Below are positions 1 through 11,055 of a stretch of DNA of 64,000 nucleotides, in pieces. Every line of letters starts with the position of its first letter. The first letter of the stretch is position 1. Location: contig VWYX01000085.1 of the NCBI GenBank assembly GCA_013396525.1, positions 92,432-156,431 of the forward strand. Direction: 5' to 3'. Position numbers and translations under genes: made by a program. The notes below the pieces were generated by a model. The model searched no databases, was not told the DNA's origin, and worked only from the letters and a program-made list of their open reading frames with translations. The stretch comes from Chaetorhynchus papuensis (Eukaryota; Chordata; Aves; Passeriformes; Rhipiduridae).

Positions 1-135
1 TCCATCCATCCATCCATCCCTCCGTCCATCCATCCATCCCTCCGTCCCTCCATCCATCCATCCGTCCCTCCATCCATCCATCCATCCATCCCTCCATCCA
101 TCCCTCCATCCATCCATCCCTCCATCCATCCATCC
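1..135. repeat. (TCCA)n/(TCCC)n tetranucleotide repeat upstream of HEY1
   Basis: A nearly pure pyrimidine-rich tetranucleotide array, mostly TCCA units with interspersed TCCC and TCCG variants, runs from the first base until the CpG-rich promoter begins. The left end is cut by the window edge, so full length is unknown. Arrays like this are length-polymorphic and often mis-sized in assemblies. Confidence 0.9.
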
Positions 136-156
136 CCCCCGCCGGGCTCCGCGCGC

Positions 157-165
157 GTTCCCACG
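157..165 (-). promoter_or_regulatory. RBPJ (CSL) binding-site match, distal
   Basis: The plus strand reads GTTCCCACG, so the minus strand reads CGTGGGAAC, which contains the full consensus YGTGGGAA. It sits about 430 bases upstream of the HEY1 start codon. Binding is inferred from the motif and from the known Notch control of the gene. Confidence 0.6.
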
Positions 166-215
166 GCCGCACCTCCCCCGCCGCGGGGGCGTGGCCCCGG
201 CAGCGGCGTGCGGCG

Positions 216-246
216 ATTGGCTGCGGCGGCGGCGGCGGCGGCCAAT
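216..246. promoter_or_regulatory. Facing CCAAT boxes around a GGC-triplet tract
   Basis: ATTGG at 216-220 (an inverted CCAAT box) and CCAAT at 242-246 are separated by a short run of GGC triplets. GC boxes follow at about 247-260. These are typical NF-Y and Sp-family sites of a TATA-less CpG promoter; occupancy is not shown by sequence. Confidence 0.6.
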
Positions 247-337
247 GGGGGCGGGCGGGGGCCGCGCGTGGCGGTGCTGGGCGGCGGGCGGCGGCGGGCG
301 TGCTCTGCCCCGCTGCGTTCGTGCCCGCCGCCTCCCG

Positions 338-420
338 CATCCATCCCTCCCTCCCTCCCTCCCTGCATCCATCCCTCCCTCCATCCATCCCTCCCGCTTC
401 CCTGCGTCCCTCCCTGCCTC
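338..420. repeat. (CTCC)n/(TCCA)n pyrimidine tract in HEY1 promoter/5' UTR
   Basis: This second tetranucleotide array uses the same CTCC and TCCA units as the array at the window start. It lies between the CCAAT/GC-box core and the proximal RBPJ match. It may be transcribed as part of the 5' UTR, depending on the start site. Confidence 0.8.
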
Positions 421-449
421 TGCCCGCTGCCTCCTGCCCGCCCGCCAGG

Positions 450-458
450 CGTGGGAAC
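450..458 (+). promoter_or_regulatory. RBPJ (CSL) binding-site match, proximal
   Basis: The plus strand reads CGTGGGAAC, an exact consensus match, 130 bases upstream of the HEY1 ATG. It is an exact reverse complement of the site at 157-165, so the two form an inverted pair about 290 bases apart. It may fall close to the transcription start. Confidence 0.65.
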
Positions 459-587
459 TCCATGGGAGAGACGGGCGCCGGGCGAGGCGCGGGACGCGCT
501 CTAGGCGCGCTCCTCCCGCGCCCCGCCGCCCGCCGCCTCCCCGACGGCCGCCCGCGGCCCGCCGCCCCCGTCCCCGCCGTCGGTGCC

Positions 588-679
588 ATGAAGCGGGCGC
601 ACCCCGAGTACAGCTCGTCGGACAGCGAGGAGCTGGATGAGGCCGTCGAGGTGGAGAAGGAGAGCGCAGACGAGAATGG
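588..679 (+). CDS. HEY1: HEY1 coding exon 1
   Basis: Encodes residues 1-30 and two bases of codon 31, starting [15 protein letters not shown]. The donor at 680 reads GTGAGT. The ATG has a purine (G) at -3. The reading frame stays open upstream to at least base 300, and an in-frame ATG lies at 462. Confidence 0.95.
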
Positions 680-2595
680 GTGAGTTCGGGCGGGGTGGGC
701 GCCGTGGGGCTGCGCCGCGCCCCCTCCCTCCCCTCCGCCCCGCGGAGCCCCGGCACCCCGAACCCCTGGCGGTGACCGGTGTCCCGCTGCTCCCCGCAGG
801 AACCTGAGCTCGGCCGCGGGCTCCATGTCTCCCTCCACCACCTCGCAGATCTTGGCCAGGAAGAGGCGCCGAGGGGTGAGTGCCCGCCGGCCGGCCGCGG
901 CTCTCCGCAGCCCGGCACGGCTCCGCTGACCCCCGCTCTCTGCCCTAGATCATAGAGAAGCGCCGCCGCGACCGCATCAACAACAGCCTGTCCGAGCTGA
1001 GGAGGCTGGTGCCCAGCGCCTTTGAGAAGCAGGTAGCGCCCAGCGACCCTCCGCGCTGCCCCCGCATCCCTTCCCGGCAGGGAGCGTCACCCTCGGTAAC
1101 GTCTCTGCTTCTGCCTAAAGCGTTTCGTGCCTTCCCTTCTCTCCTAGGGATCAGCCAAGCTGGAAAAAGCAGAGATTCTGCAGATGACTGTCGATCACCT
1201 GAAAATGCTGCATACAGCGGGAGGGAAAGGTAAAGTTTTGTGCGTGACAGAGTCAGCAGCCCTGCAGGGAGGCTGCTGTGAGAGCAGTGCATTCCCGAGC
1301 ATTGGCAATGCTTGCAGAAAGTGAACGGCTGCTCTCTTATGTTTCATCTGGAATTAGGGACTTTCTCTACTTGACAAGATTTGTGGCATCACTAGCACTG
1401 AAAGCTTTTGTGGTGCTAGCTCTGAGGAGAGTGACTGCAAGTCTCTAGCAGTGTGTCAGCACTGTGAAGTAAATCAGCTTTTGGCAGCTTGGAAAACAGT
1501 CATTATTGATGTCTAATGCTTGTTTCTCTAACTTTCTGAAAGTTCAGAACAGAAGTAGGAAAAAATACAGGATGAAATAAGTGGTGAAAGGAATTAGCAA
1601 AAATGCTGAAAGGCACTTTTAAGAAAAAAGTGCTTTGCCTGCTTAAGTCTCCTCTGTTAAGTTAGGACTTGTGTTTCTGATGAATTTCAGTGTGCTCTGG
1701 TTTTACTTGCACAAGGGAGACATGGAAAGAACAAAAATACTTTCCTCCAGTGTCAGTGAGTAATTCCATTTTAAAAATGGCAGTCTGTGACTGGTCTTGG
1801 GACTTGCAGCATCACAGCACAGATATAAAAGAAAAGCTTGTTAAACAAAAAAGGGAAAAAAAAAGGAGCTTGGCAGCTAGTCTATGGTTGGGAATACTAA
1901 CCACATCCAAGTGAAATATGCTTATAGGGGAGGGTGGAGTGGGGAGGCTACTTGTAGACAATGACTAGAAAACAACGTCTTAAGACTTCATTCTGGGTTC
2001 TTTTCTCTTAGGTTATTTTGATGCTCATGCTTTGGCTATGGACTATCGGAGTCTGGGGTTTCGAGAGTGCCTGGCTGAAGTTGCTCGATACCTGAGTATC
2101 ATAGAGGGTCTGGACGCCTCTGATCCTCTGCGAGTTCGGCTCGTGTCTCATCTCAACAACTACGCCTCTCAACGGGAAGCAGCGAGCAGCGCACACACTG
2201 GCATTGGACACATTCCTTGGGGCAGTGCCTTTGGACATCACCCTCACATACCTCACCCTTTGCTGCTGGCTCAAAATGGGCATGGTAATACCAGCACTAC
2301 AGCATCTTCCACAGAACCGCATCACCAGACCAGAATTGCTGCCGCACATGCTGAAACTTCCTCACTCAGAGTGCCCCCAAATGGCAGCGTTGGACCAGTG
2401 CTCCCTGTGGTCACGTCTACTACCAAACTGTCTCCTCCTCTCCTGTCCTCCATGGCATCTCTGTCTGCGTTCCCCTTCTCATTTGGCTCCTTCCATCTGC
2501 TGTCCCCCAACGTGCTGAGCCCATCTACACCAACGCAGTCAGCAGCGCTCAGCAAACCGTACAGACCCTGGGGGACTGAGATTGGTGCCTTCTAA
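588..2595 (+). CDS. HEY1: HEY1, hes-related bHLH-Orange repressor with YRPW motif (five exons)
   Basis: The coding exons are 588-679, 800-875, 949-1032, 1148-1229 and 2012-2595, all with GT-AG introns. They total 918 nt, giving 305 residues against 304 that I recall for human HEY1. HEY1 is a nuclear DNA-binding repressor downstream of Notch, acting in vascular, cardiac and neural development by recruiting corepressors. The protein shows an acidic, serine-rich N terminus, a basic region plus helix-loop-helix at about residues 49-107, and an Orange domain at about 121-158. Glycine 56 in the basic region replaces the proline of Hairy/HES proteins, which is diagnostic of the HEY subfamily. The C terminus has a proline/serine-rich region, YRPW at 295-298 and TEIGAF at the end. 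HEY2 ends differently and HEYL has a divergent motif, so HEY1 is secure. The start at 588 matches the family N terminus ([14 protein letters not shown]). No frameshift or premature stop is seen. Confidence 0.97.
800..875 (+). CDS. HEY1: HEY1 coding exon 2
   Basis: Completes codon 31 and runs to Gly56, the HEY-specific glycine in the basic region (ILARKRRRG). The acceptor is CCCCGCAG and the donor GTGAGT, and the exon ends in phase 0. The flanking introns are only 120 and 73 bases. Confidence 0.95.
949..1032 (+). CDS. HEY1: HEY1 coding exon 3
   Basis: Encodes residues 57-84: the rest of the basic region ([11 protein letters not shown]), helix 1 and the start of the loop, ending FEKQ. It is exactly 28 codons, phase 0 at both ends. 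The acceptor is GCCCTAG and the donor GTAGCG. Confidence 0.95.
1148..1229 (+). CDS. HEY1: HEY1 coding exon 4
   Basis: Encodes residues 85-111 and one base of Gly112: the loop and helix 2 ([18 protein letters not shown]) and the linker. The acceptor is CTCCTAG and the donor GTAAAG. It is followed by the longest HEY1 intron, 782 bases, in which I see no other feature. Confidence 0.95.
2012..2595 (+). CDS. HEY1: HEY1 coding exon 5 (Orange domain to stop)
   Basis: Encodes the end of Gly112 to residue 305. It contains the Orange domain (around [15 protein letters not shown]), the H/P/S-rich repression region, YRPW and the terminal TEIGAF, with TAA at 2593-2595. The acceptor is TTCTCTTAG. Confidence 0.96.
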
Positions 2596-3836
2596 GAACT
2601 GACTCTTTAGCAAGGGTGGGAAAGCCTAGAAACCTAGCTGAGCTGGGTTATGCCACCCTGAAAGTTGAAGTTCTTAGTAACTGGGACACAGGTACAGCTT
2701 CACCTTAACTAAGTTTGTCTAAAAACTGTCTCATTGGATTTTTCTTTTTGTTTTCTACATTTTTGTATTAACAGGTTGGGGTTTTTTTAATAGTTGCTGA
2801 AGTTGTCCAAAAATAAAATTACAATAGTGATTTGTTAACACTTGTGTTAGATCTCTGCTGAGCATTTAAGTCACTTTTGTAAACAGTTTGTTTCAAATGT
2901 TTCATTTTTCCTGAGTACATCAGACTGGCTTTTTATGAAGAGATACCACCTATTATTGTTAGTGATGACCTAGTTTTGTTATTAATTTTTCCAAGACCAT
3001 TCTTCTCAGCATTTACAAGCTGTGTTTTTGTTAGTATTTTGACACTGAGATGTTCTATAAAGAATTACTCTTTTTGTAAACTATATTTGAGTCTTATATT
3101 TCTGAGCAAAGCGTTGACAAATCAGATGGACCCGCTTAACCAGCTTTATCTAAGAGCCCAATTTCTCTTTCTTCTGAAGCTGTTTGGTGTATTTGGCAAT
3201 CTTATTCTAGTCCCTAGTAGACATTTACTCACTTCTCAGAACCACTACACTATTTGTTCCACCAAAAGGAGCAGTATGAGTGGGGAGGGTGCAAAAGTTA
3301 AATTGCACCCTGTATTGGTGGTGGGTTTAGGTGCTGGGGAAGTTACAGGAATTAAAGTTGTCACCTGGAGTGATCTCCCAGCCGGAGGTGGTCACAGGCA
3401 TCTTCATTTCATAGGGACGGATCCTGATTCGAGTTACAGTGGAGTAATTGTTCTGCTAGCCTGAATTCTTGAGTATCTGAGGCCAGACTCTTCTCTGTGA
3501 GCTTCAAATTTTCAGCTGAGATGATTAATGACGGTATTTAAATAGCCAATGGGATGGTACAGTGGGAACCTGTTCAGTGCACAGCCTTGTTGCTTAACAG
3601 ATGCATCCTAACCAGGTGATTTTTCTATTGTGTTTTAGGTGCAGTTCGGTGCCACTCCTCATTTTGTAAGGGTTCTGCTGTGTTCTTGTGTGCCTGAGAG
3701 TGTGTGCATGTACTTATACTTTGCTTGATTTCATGAGAATCTCAATCTGAACAGGTTTATCGAGTGAGTTCCACTGGAAGGGGTTTGCTCTTGTATCTGT
3801 GTTGTGGCTAAATAAAGGAGAAAGAACAAAGTATTT
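2596..3836 (+). other. HEY1: HEY1 3' UTR with two candidate polyadenylation sites
   Basis: AATAAA occurs at 2812-2817, followed by a GT-rich stretch near 2840, and again at 3811-3816, followed by a TGCTTGTCTG stretch. The distal signal gives a 3' UTR of about 1.2 kb, close to what I recall for mammalian HEY1. The proximal one would give a short, roughly 0.23 kb isoform. Which is used cannot be told from sequence. Confidence 0.55.
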
Positions 3837-6800
3837 TAAATTACATGCTTGTCTGATATATACGAGTGGAGAATTCTGTGCCTGTGGGTGTCACAGGAGA
3901 TGTTGAACAATTGCTACTCAGTCCTGCTGTGGGCATTTGTGTTTACTCTTTTCTCAGGTATTATGGCATATGTAGCTATGCTAGCTGAGCGCATGAAGAA
4001 CCACAGTGCCTTGGAGTAACAGTCAAGGGAAGGAAAATGTAGGATTTCTTTTGCACATCACTTTTATGTGCCTGGCAGTGTGTGGGCAGGTAGTGAAGAT
4101 ACCAGGGTTTCTGCTAAAGTAGAGGTTAAAGCTGCACTGCATTTGAATATTCTTAGTTAGTTGTGTTAAAAAGTGATCATCTTTACAACTATGAAATCCT
4201 TTTCTGTCTAGCTCATGAAATTGTTACCTGTCTGTCCTGGGTTGTCCTATGGGTCTGGAATGAAGTTTTGTATGTTACAGTGAGGTTCAGATCACTTTCA
4301 GTCCATTAGTGCAGAATCTGCCCCAGGTCTGCAACTGATCCTGTATTTGTTACTGAGTGGTGCCACCAGTGTCTAACACCTTTGCTTGAAGTAAAAACCT
4401 GGCAGGGTTTACAGGTAGATAGGTTTTCTCCTGGTGCAGTCCATCCTACCTGCCAATCCCTACCTGCAGAACTTCTGGGAGTACTTCACCTCTTTCCTGT
4501 ACATTTGAATTTATAGTACACTTGTTTTGGCAAATGGCACATCCTTGTCTGGATTTAGCTCTGCCAGAATAGCAGAAAGAACTCGGCCCTGTGGGAGACG
4601 AGAGCTTTGTTTAAAGAGGGGCTCTCAGGCCAATTAGGGAGTGGCATTGATGAGAGACTTTCTCGGAAGAAGGATTGCTGTGAGGCTGGAAAGAGCGGGA
4701 GAGCATTCAAGTGCATAACCTTGTTTTACCTTCCTTCTGAGGCTTTAGGAGACCACTGCTAGAAATGAAATGCAAAACACTGTGGGAGCTAGAAATACAT
4801 AGGTGTTATTAAGGAGAGATTATAGAGCATAGTATTTCATGTAGAAACCTGAAATAAGAGGCTGTAAAATTCCAAATCCAGTTTCCTTTCACAGTGTGTA
4901 TTGTCTCCTGTTTAATTACGCTCTGCCCTGTCCCTAACAGGTTTTTATAGCAAATTAACAACTCCTACCTAGAAGATTGCTATAGTGCATGCAACTATTC
5001 TTTAGATCTTTTAATAAATGGCAATGCTTCTCAGCCTTTTAATGGTTATTTCATTGACATTCAAATGACTTTGCCTTCCTCTAAATAGCTGGCTCTTTTG
5101 TGTAGAAAGACCCCTATAATTATTTTTGTCCCACTGTCCTACCCTTGAATGGACTTCAGAAGCAGAGTGCAATAAAAGTTTCACTGCTGGTGTTTGTCTC
5201 TATATCCACCGTCTTCTCTTTCTATTACCAATGACAAAGGTATTAATGAAAAGTACTAATTTTATTCAACTTTTGCAGTAATACTATATTAATTTTTAGG
5301 AATTCAAAAACCTACTGATTGTTATTGTAGAAAGAGATGAATGAATTACAGGAACTCACAAAAACTAGTAATTCAAATAGGAAAAGCATGGCCCAAAAGC
5401 TAGAACACCAGGGTTGTAAGTCCAGGGCCGCTGCTAACTTTGTAAATCTGTCTTGGCAATCACTGAATATATCTGTTTTGCAAGCAGTGAAACAGGTATG
5501 GCAGTGCTTGGTCTCCTTTCCTCAAGAGGCAGTGGTAGTTGGGAATTTTCTATATGAATGATAAATGCTGTTATTTCTCAAAAACTACAGTTCTGAGACG
5601 TGCTGCTATTTTTCTTTCCTATGGGATGCTAGGTTTCTAAAGACAAACTGAGAAAGGCAAAATCGGCTTGCTTCTCTGGGCAATAGATATCTCCAGAGCC
5701 CAAAACATTTACTTGTTTACCCTATTGCAAAAGAGCAATTCAGGAGCACAAGCTTAACCAGAGGGATGCTGGAAAAGAAAGGAAATGCATATGTGTCTTG
5801 ATCCCATGTCCCCCAGCCACCATCAACTGCTTTGGACGAAATGTGTCCATCTGGAAATCCTCAGGCTAAAGCTTTGGGTAGGATGTAAGATGATGTGGTA
5901 CTTCATATAATCTAATATTATCTTCCTTTATTAAGGAAGCTGGATCTGAGCGCAGAATGAATTTAAAAGGCTGGTAAATGCTGCACAAAACCAGATACAA
6001 ACCCCTGGAAATCCATTCTGTGCTTTGGCGTAAAGGAATAGCTGATGGAAGTGACATTTTTTAGCTTTTGGAAAGAAGCTGTCAGTAGTTCTTAAGACAC
6101 TCTCTGTTCAGCGCCCCTGTCTTAACACTAGTAGCATGACAGAGTTTATTAGGATCATGCTGAAAACCCCATGAATCCTGCCTATTGCTCTCTTCACTCA
6201 CACATCAGCATGTGAGTCCCCAGGTGACAGGAGCCTTCCTAGACTATTGCATAGTGGTGGGAAGTCTGCCAGTTTTGTTTTTTTTTTTCCCAAGCAACAA
6301 ATAAGCCCAAGTGAACACAGATAAACTGAAATCCTTCTTCCTGTTTTATATTGTGTGCATACTCACAAATGCTTATTGCCAGAAACTCCCAGTTTGGATT
6401 GCAACACACTCTGCATGGAGCTGGAATTCTCTAGTGAATAATGTAGAGGTCATGGGCTTTGTGCTGGAAGGCAACAAAAATTATGTACAAAGCCCTTTTC
6501 TGAGGCCTTACATGAAAGGATGCAGAGATGGATTGTGGTATTTGTGACTCAGTACACTAAGGCACGAATATGTTCGTGTGTTAACCAGCCTACCTGACCT
6601 CACAGGGTCTGTGTGTGCTTTGCCTGTAACTGAATGACTCTCTCTCCACTTGCCTGGCTTATAAATAAATATTAGAACAGTCCCTTTCTTCTGGAGCCAA
6701 AAGATGTGGGCATTGACTCATGCTTGCAATATAGTAGCGTGTCTGCAGTCATAAATGTCGAAATGCCAATGCCTAGCAAGATACAGATACTTGAAGGTGT

Positions 6801-9800
6801 CTTTTGGGAGGCTGAAGTGTTCATTTGGTGAAGGCTTTTATTAAGGAAGTGCTTGGGTATTTTGTGTTGTTCTCTCTTATTCCACCTAGACCCATGAAAT
6901 TTTTTGTCTATCAAATCATACTGATTATTCATGCAGCTTGAAGGAGTGGACCAAACTGCCTTGCTCTGACCTGTGCTGTGTGCAGTCTGCCCAAGCATTC
7001 CCTCATAGACAGAGGTTCTCTTCCAGCTGTTTTTTTTCCTTAATAAATCATGCAACACAGCTGTATAATGCAGGAGGGGCTTATCTAAGTGCTCAGGACA
7101 GCTGAGCAGGGGGGGGCATGCTGCCCTGCCTATAGACCCCCTAACCTCATTACACTGTTTGGACCTTTCCAGAATCTTTTACCAGGCTGCTCATTTCAGG
7201 TGAAGCCTCCTGGCAAGGAAGGGGGGAATAGCTGGAACTGATTTTGCCCACCTCCTGCTCACTGGGGTAGCCTCAGCACAGGGAGGACTTTGCAGACCAC
7301 GCTTTTCTCTCTGCACTGAAGTGACTTCTTGGAGCTTTCCAGGTGGCTTCTCCAAGGCAAGCTGTAAAATCTAGGCACAATCATTAGTAACAGGTTAAAC
7401 AGGTACGTGCATTTCTCTGTTTTGCTCTGCTTTCACAGAAGAAAGGATGCTGGGAATAGGAAAGCTGGTGAAGCAGCTCTGCGAGAGAATGGCAGGAGAA
7501 GGAAGGAAGGCTGATCTGTAGGATCAGAGGAAAATTGAGACTGTGAACAGATGAATGAAGAGATGCATTGTTTGCATTGCCTGCGGCAAAGATACGGAAA
7601 TACCTGACATCAGATGGAAAAATAAGCTGCATGCCAGTAGGCAGAGGATTTAGAGAGGGGAAGGTAGTACTCAGTATTCATAATTTTTCTCAGTATGAGC
7701 AACTTACAAAGAGTGAGGCACATTATTTAAAACCAATAAGGTGCTGAAACAGTGCATGTGCACGTCTGCATTGAATTTGATGGGTCATCCCACTGGCTAG
7801 GGAGAAACCAGGGCTAGATGGACTATCAGTGACTGTAAGAATGCATTATAGCATGTTTTACTGACTGAATTTGTTCAATCTGGTCAAGTAAGTATAAGGA
7901 GGAAGGAATCAAAGCATGAGAGAGGGCTTGACCCAAGTTGACAGAGAATTTGAGGCATCAGAATAAGTGATAAGAGCACCTAATGACTGGCAGCCTCTTC
8001 CACAAACCCCTCAGCCCTCATCAGTGGTTACCACCTAGCTGCTAGTGCAGCCACTTGGCTCCTGCATTTTGGTATGGTGTTTCTCATGGATTAGCCATCT
8101 CATGATGGCTATGGGAAGGCATGAGGCCTTCTTCACCATTACATGAGTAGGGCAGGTGCATGTTCTGCCCAGTAGTGGAAAATGAGTGAAGGTGAGTATG
8201 GAGCCTCCTTCTGAGCCAAGGGACATCGGGTGGAGAGAACACAGAACTTCTTTCACATTGTATATCTGCTGTAGGTAGTGCTGATAATGACTGGGTAATC
8301 TTCTAATTATCATCAAGCCTGCCTTTAAAAGCAGAGGCCATTTTAGGGGCTGGATTTCAATAGCAAAAGATGAAATGAGAAGAATGGTCATTTGTTGCTG
8401 TTCAGCGATGGTTATGTGAAAGTTTGTGGGATTGGATAGTGGTTAAACGTAGCAAAGGGAACTGAAGCATGTGCTGTAGGAACTCTTTTACATGCTGCAC
8501 AGCAGGTATATCTGTTTTTTACTTCATCAGGAAAACATCAATGTGATTGAACAATGTTCCCTGTATAATGTAGATGCCTAACTGTCTGTAGATTGCCCCT
8601 TTGAATTTCTCTGGGATTCATTGCGTCTTCTGTTAGGAGGAAATTATCAACAACAAGAGGAAATCCTGTACTAGTACTGAATAGTCCTTATTTTAAAGGT
8701 ACTTCCCTTCTTGTGGGAATTGTATATAATCAGAACAACACTCCATAAAACAGATGAATTATTTTAGAAGGAGACAGGTCAGCCTTTTATTTAAAAGGTC
8801 TGACGTTATTGTACATAAGAAAATCAATTGTTAGAGTGGATGACATTCTTCCACTAGCTGCCTGTGCTTCCCAAAGGTGGGGCAAAGTTTAAGGCATTGG
8901 TAACAGGAAGCCTGGGCTCCTTAGAGACTTTCATGTTTTCTGGAGCACGCAATGACAGAATGAGTCCTTTTCTTCCCCAAAATAGCACCAGGAATAAGAA
9001 TGATTAAACTTTACCCAGTTAAGGACTGGAATAGGTAAAGGTGCAAATGGTGCACATACCTGTCGGCCAACACCAAGTATCCACACACTAGGCTGGTGTG
9101 GGAAGGGGAGGGTGCATTAGTCAGAGTTGTGCTGTAAATGCCATGCAAGCAGAAAGAGAAGCTCTTTTGAAGACAACTTTTCCAATAGATTTCCAAAATC
9201 TGTCTGTCCATTCTTCAGATTGCAACACAGACCTTTCCCACCACATAAAGCAGCATGGGCTGAGCAAGGGGCAGGTGCAGTTCCCACATGAAGCCAGGGT
9301 CTGACCTTCCACGTGACTACAAATACGCCCTGGGATCTGGGGCACCAAATCAACCAAGGTGAGAGGTGTGACTGTAGGTGTGAAGCTAAATGCTTCTCCT
9401 TCCCTCACCTGATAAACCCATGTTTTAAAGGAGGCAGTTGAAATCCCACGAACTCTCCTCAGCCAGCCATGAAGCTGTTAGAGCCCTGAATGAGTAAGAT
9501 ACTCCGTGAAAGAAACCAATGCAAAGTATGTTACAGGGCTCTAGAAGTCTTTGGGTTGTTGCTGGTTTAGACAAAGTTTGTCTAATTTTTCTCTCCTCCC
9601 TGGGAGGTAAGGAGGCTCCCTGCTTCTTCATGGTGCTGACAGAGGTTTGCGGGACTCTTTACACAGCCCCCTCAGACCCGACCTCATCCTGCCAGGAAAC
9701 AGACTGAAGGCTTATTTTCTGCCCCTGCAGCACAGCAACATCCCAGGCTGAAAGCACAGCCTCAATGGCAGGGCTGGCTGAGAGCCACAGGGGCCCAAGA

Positions 9801-11010
9801 CTGGGAATTCCCATGGTCTGCCCCCAGGGACAAAGCTGAAGGAGTGACACATCAGGTTTCCGGGTAGAAAAATCACTGTGCTTTTTTTTTTTTTTTTAAC
9901 TGCATCAATATCCTCATAATGTGCTAGCCAGACAGTCTGACTTTATGCATTTTTTAAATAAAGAGGGAGCAATAATGAAATGACTCTTTAGCTTTCATTT
10001 TGGCTGTATACTTTTTAATGGAAAAAAAAAGGTTCAAACTCCCCATCTTATTGCCAGGTCTTCTCCTAGGAAGTGCAGCCTTCTCTCCATACTATTTTCA
10101 CTGCCTTTCATGAGACAGATACCCAGTCTGTACCAAACAGTTGCTGAGAAAGCTGTGATTCAAGCTCTATATAATGCAATACTTTTTATACCAGAGTCTA
10201 TTGGGAAACAGCCTGTTCGACTCAGCTATCTGCATTGCATTAACTTTTATAACCTAAAACTCCCATCAGAAAGGAGATTTTTATGAGATTGCATTTGACA
10301 CATCCCCAAAAATGTTCCCTTAACAACTGTGTCTGACTGACCGAAAAGGGCTAGAGAAGACTTTGCCAGGGGCTAGTGCCACCTCAGATTTAATTTTTGG
10401 CGACAGTGTCTGCTCCTCACTCATTTGCACTGTTGCAGCACTGCTGTTAATCCTGTGGGACAGGGAGAGATGATGAAGATAATTTTGTACACCCAACTTG
10501 GACACAGCACCTGGCCTGACTTTGCTCCAAGATCACAGAAGTCGCAGAATGAAGCACAGTCCAAGGGGGTGGGCAGGGCACCGGGGAGAAGTTGACACCC
10601 CTTTTATGTTGAAGCCTGATTCTAAAGAGGAGGTTTCTTATTAATAAGATCCCTGTCCCCAGGGATTTTCAGTCTCAACAGTAGTCCATCTGCCTATCCC
10701 CAAAGTTAGCTGATATTTGCAGTGTACTGTGGAGGTGTAGCACTATAGTCCGGGTAAGAAGGTGGGACTCAAAGTTGAAAATCAAACAGTTGAACTGCTT
10801 GGCAGAGGTGTTTCAAACTGGGTTGGGTTTTTTCTTCAGGATTTCTGCAGCAGTTCTGGATTCAAAGCACAGCTGCTCTTGATTTTCTGGAAGCCCCAGA
10901 GGGTCAATAGTTCTTCACATCAGCCTAAGTTACTTCCCATGTCAGAGTTTCAGTGCAGGGAACATTTAGGAAGCCTTTTCCTAGTCTCTTACAGCACTTA
11001 AGCAAATGGA

Positions 11011-11013
<3 letters not shown>

Positions 11014-11053
<40 letters not shown>
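11014..11053 (+). repeat. Poly(A) tract of 40 bases
   Basis: An uninterrupted run of A of about 40 bases, the longest homopolymer I found. CR1 elements do not end in poly(A), so it is either a mononucleotide microsatellite or the tail of a processed retrocopy. The roughly 250 bases upstream show no recognisable gene. Confidence 0.9.

Positions 11054-11055
<2 letters not shown>

Larger units (their letters stand above)
136..587 (+). promoter_or_regulatory. HEY1: HEY1 CpG-island promoter and 5' UTR
   Basis: This GC- and CpG-dense stretch lies immediately upstream of the HEY1 start codon. It holds an inverted CCAAT box (ATTGG, 216-220), a GGC-triplet tract (about 224-241), a direct CCAAT box (242-246) and GC boxes (about 247-260). 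Two matches to the RBPJ/CSL consensus GTGGGAA lie at 157-165 (minus orientation) and 450-458 (plus orientation). No convincing TATA box is seen, as expected for a CpG-island promoter. The transcription start cannot be fixed from sequence alone. HEY1 is an established Notch/RBPJ target, so the two sites are plausible functional elements; this is inference. Confidence 0.75.

Noticed and set aside
191..640. Long Pro/Arg-rich frames over the HEY1 promoter
   Set aside because: They are products of the CpG-rich, stop-poor promoter and its tetranucleotide repeats. Only the frame joined to the HEY1 start is discussed, as an upstream ATG.
945..1292. Minus-strand 115-codon frame across HEY1 exons 3-4
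   Set aside because: It is the antisense shadow of conserved HEY1 coding sequence and cuts across confirmed introns.
2008..2349. Minus-strand frame opposite HEY1 exon 5
   Set aside because: Antisense shadow of the Orange-domain exon.
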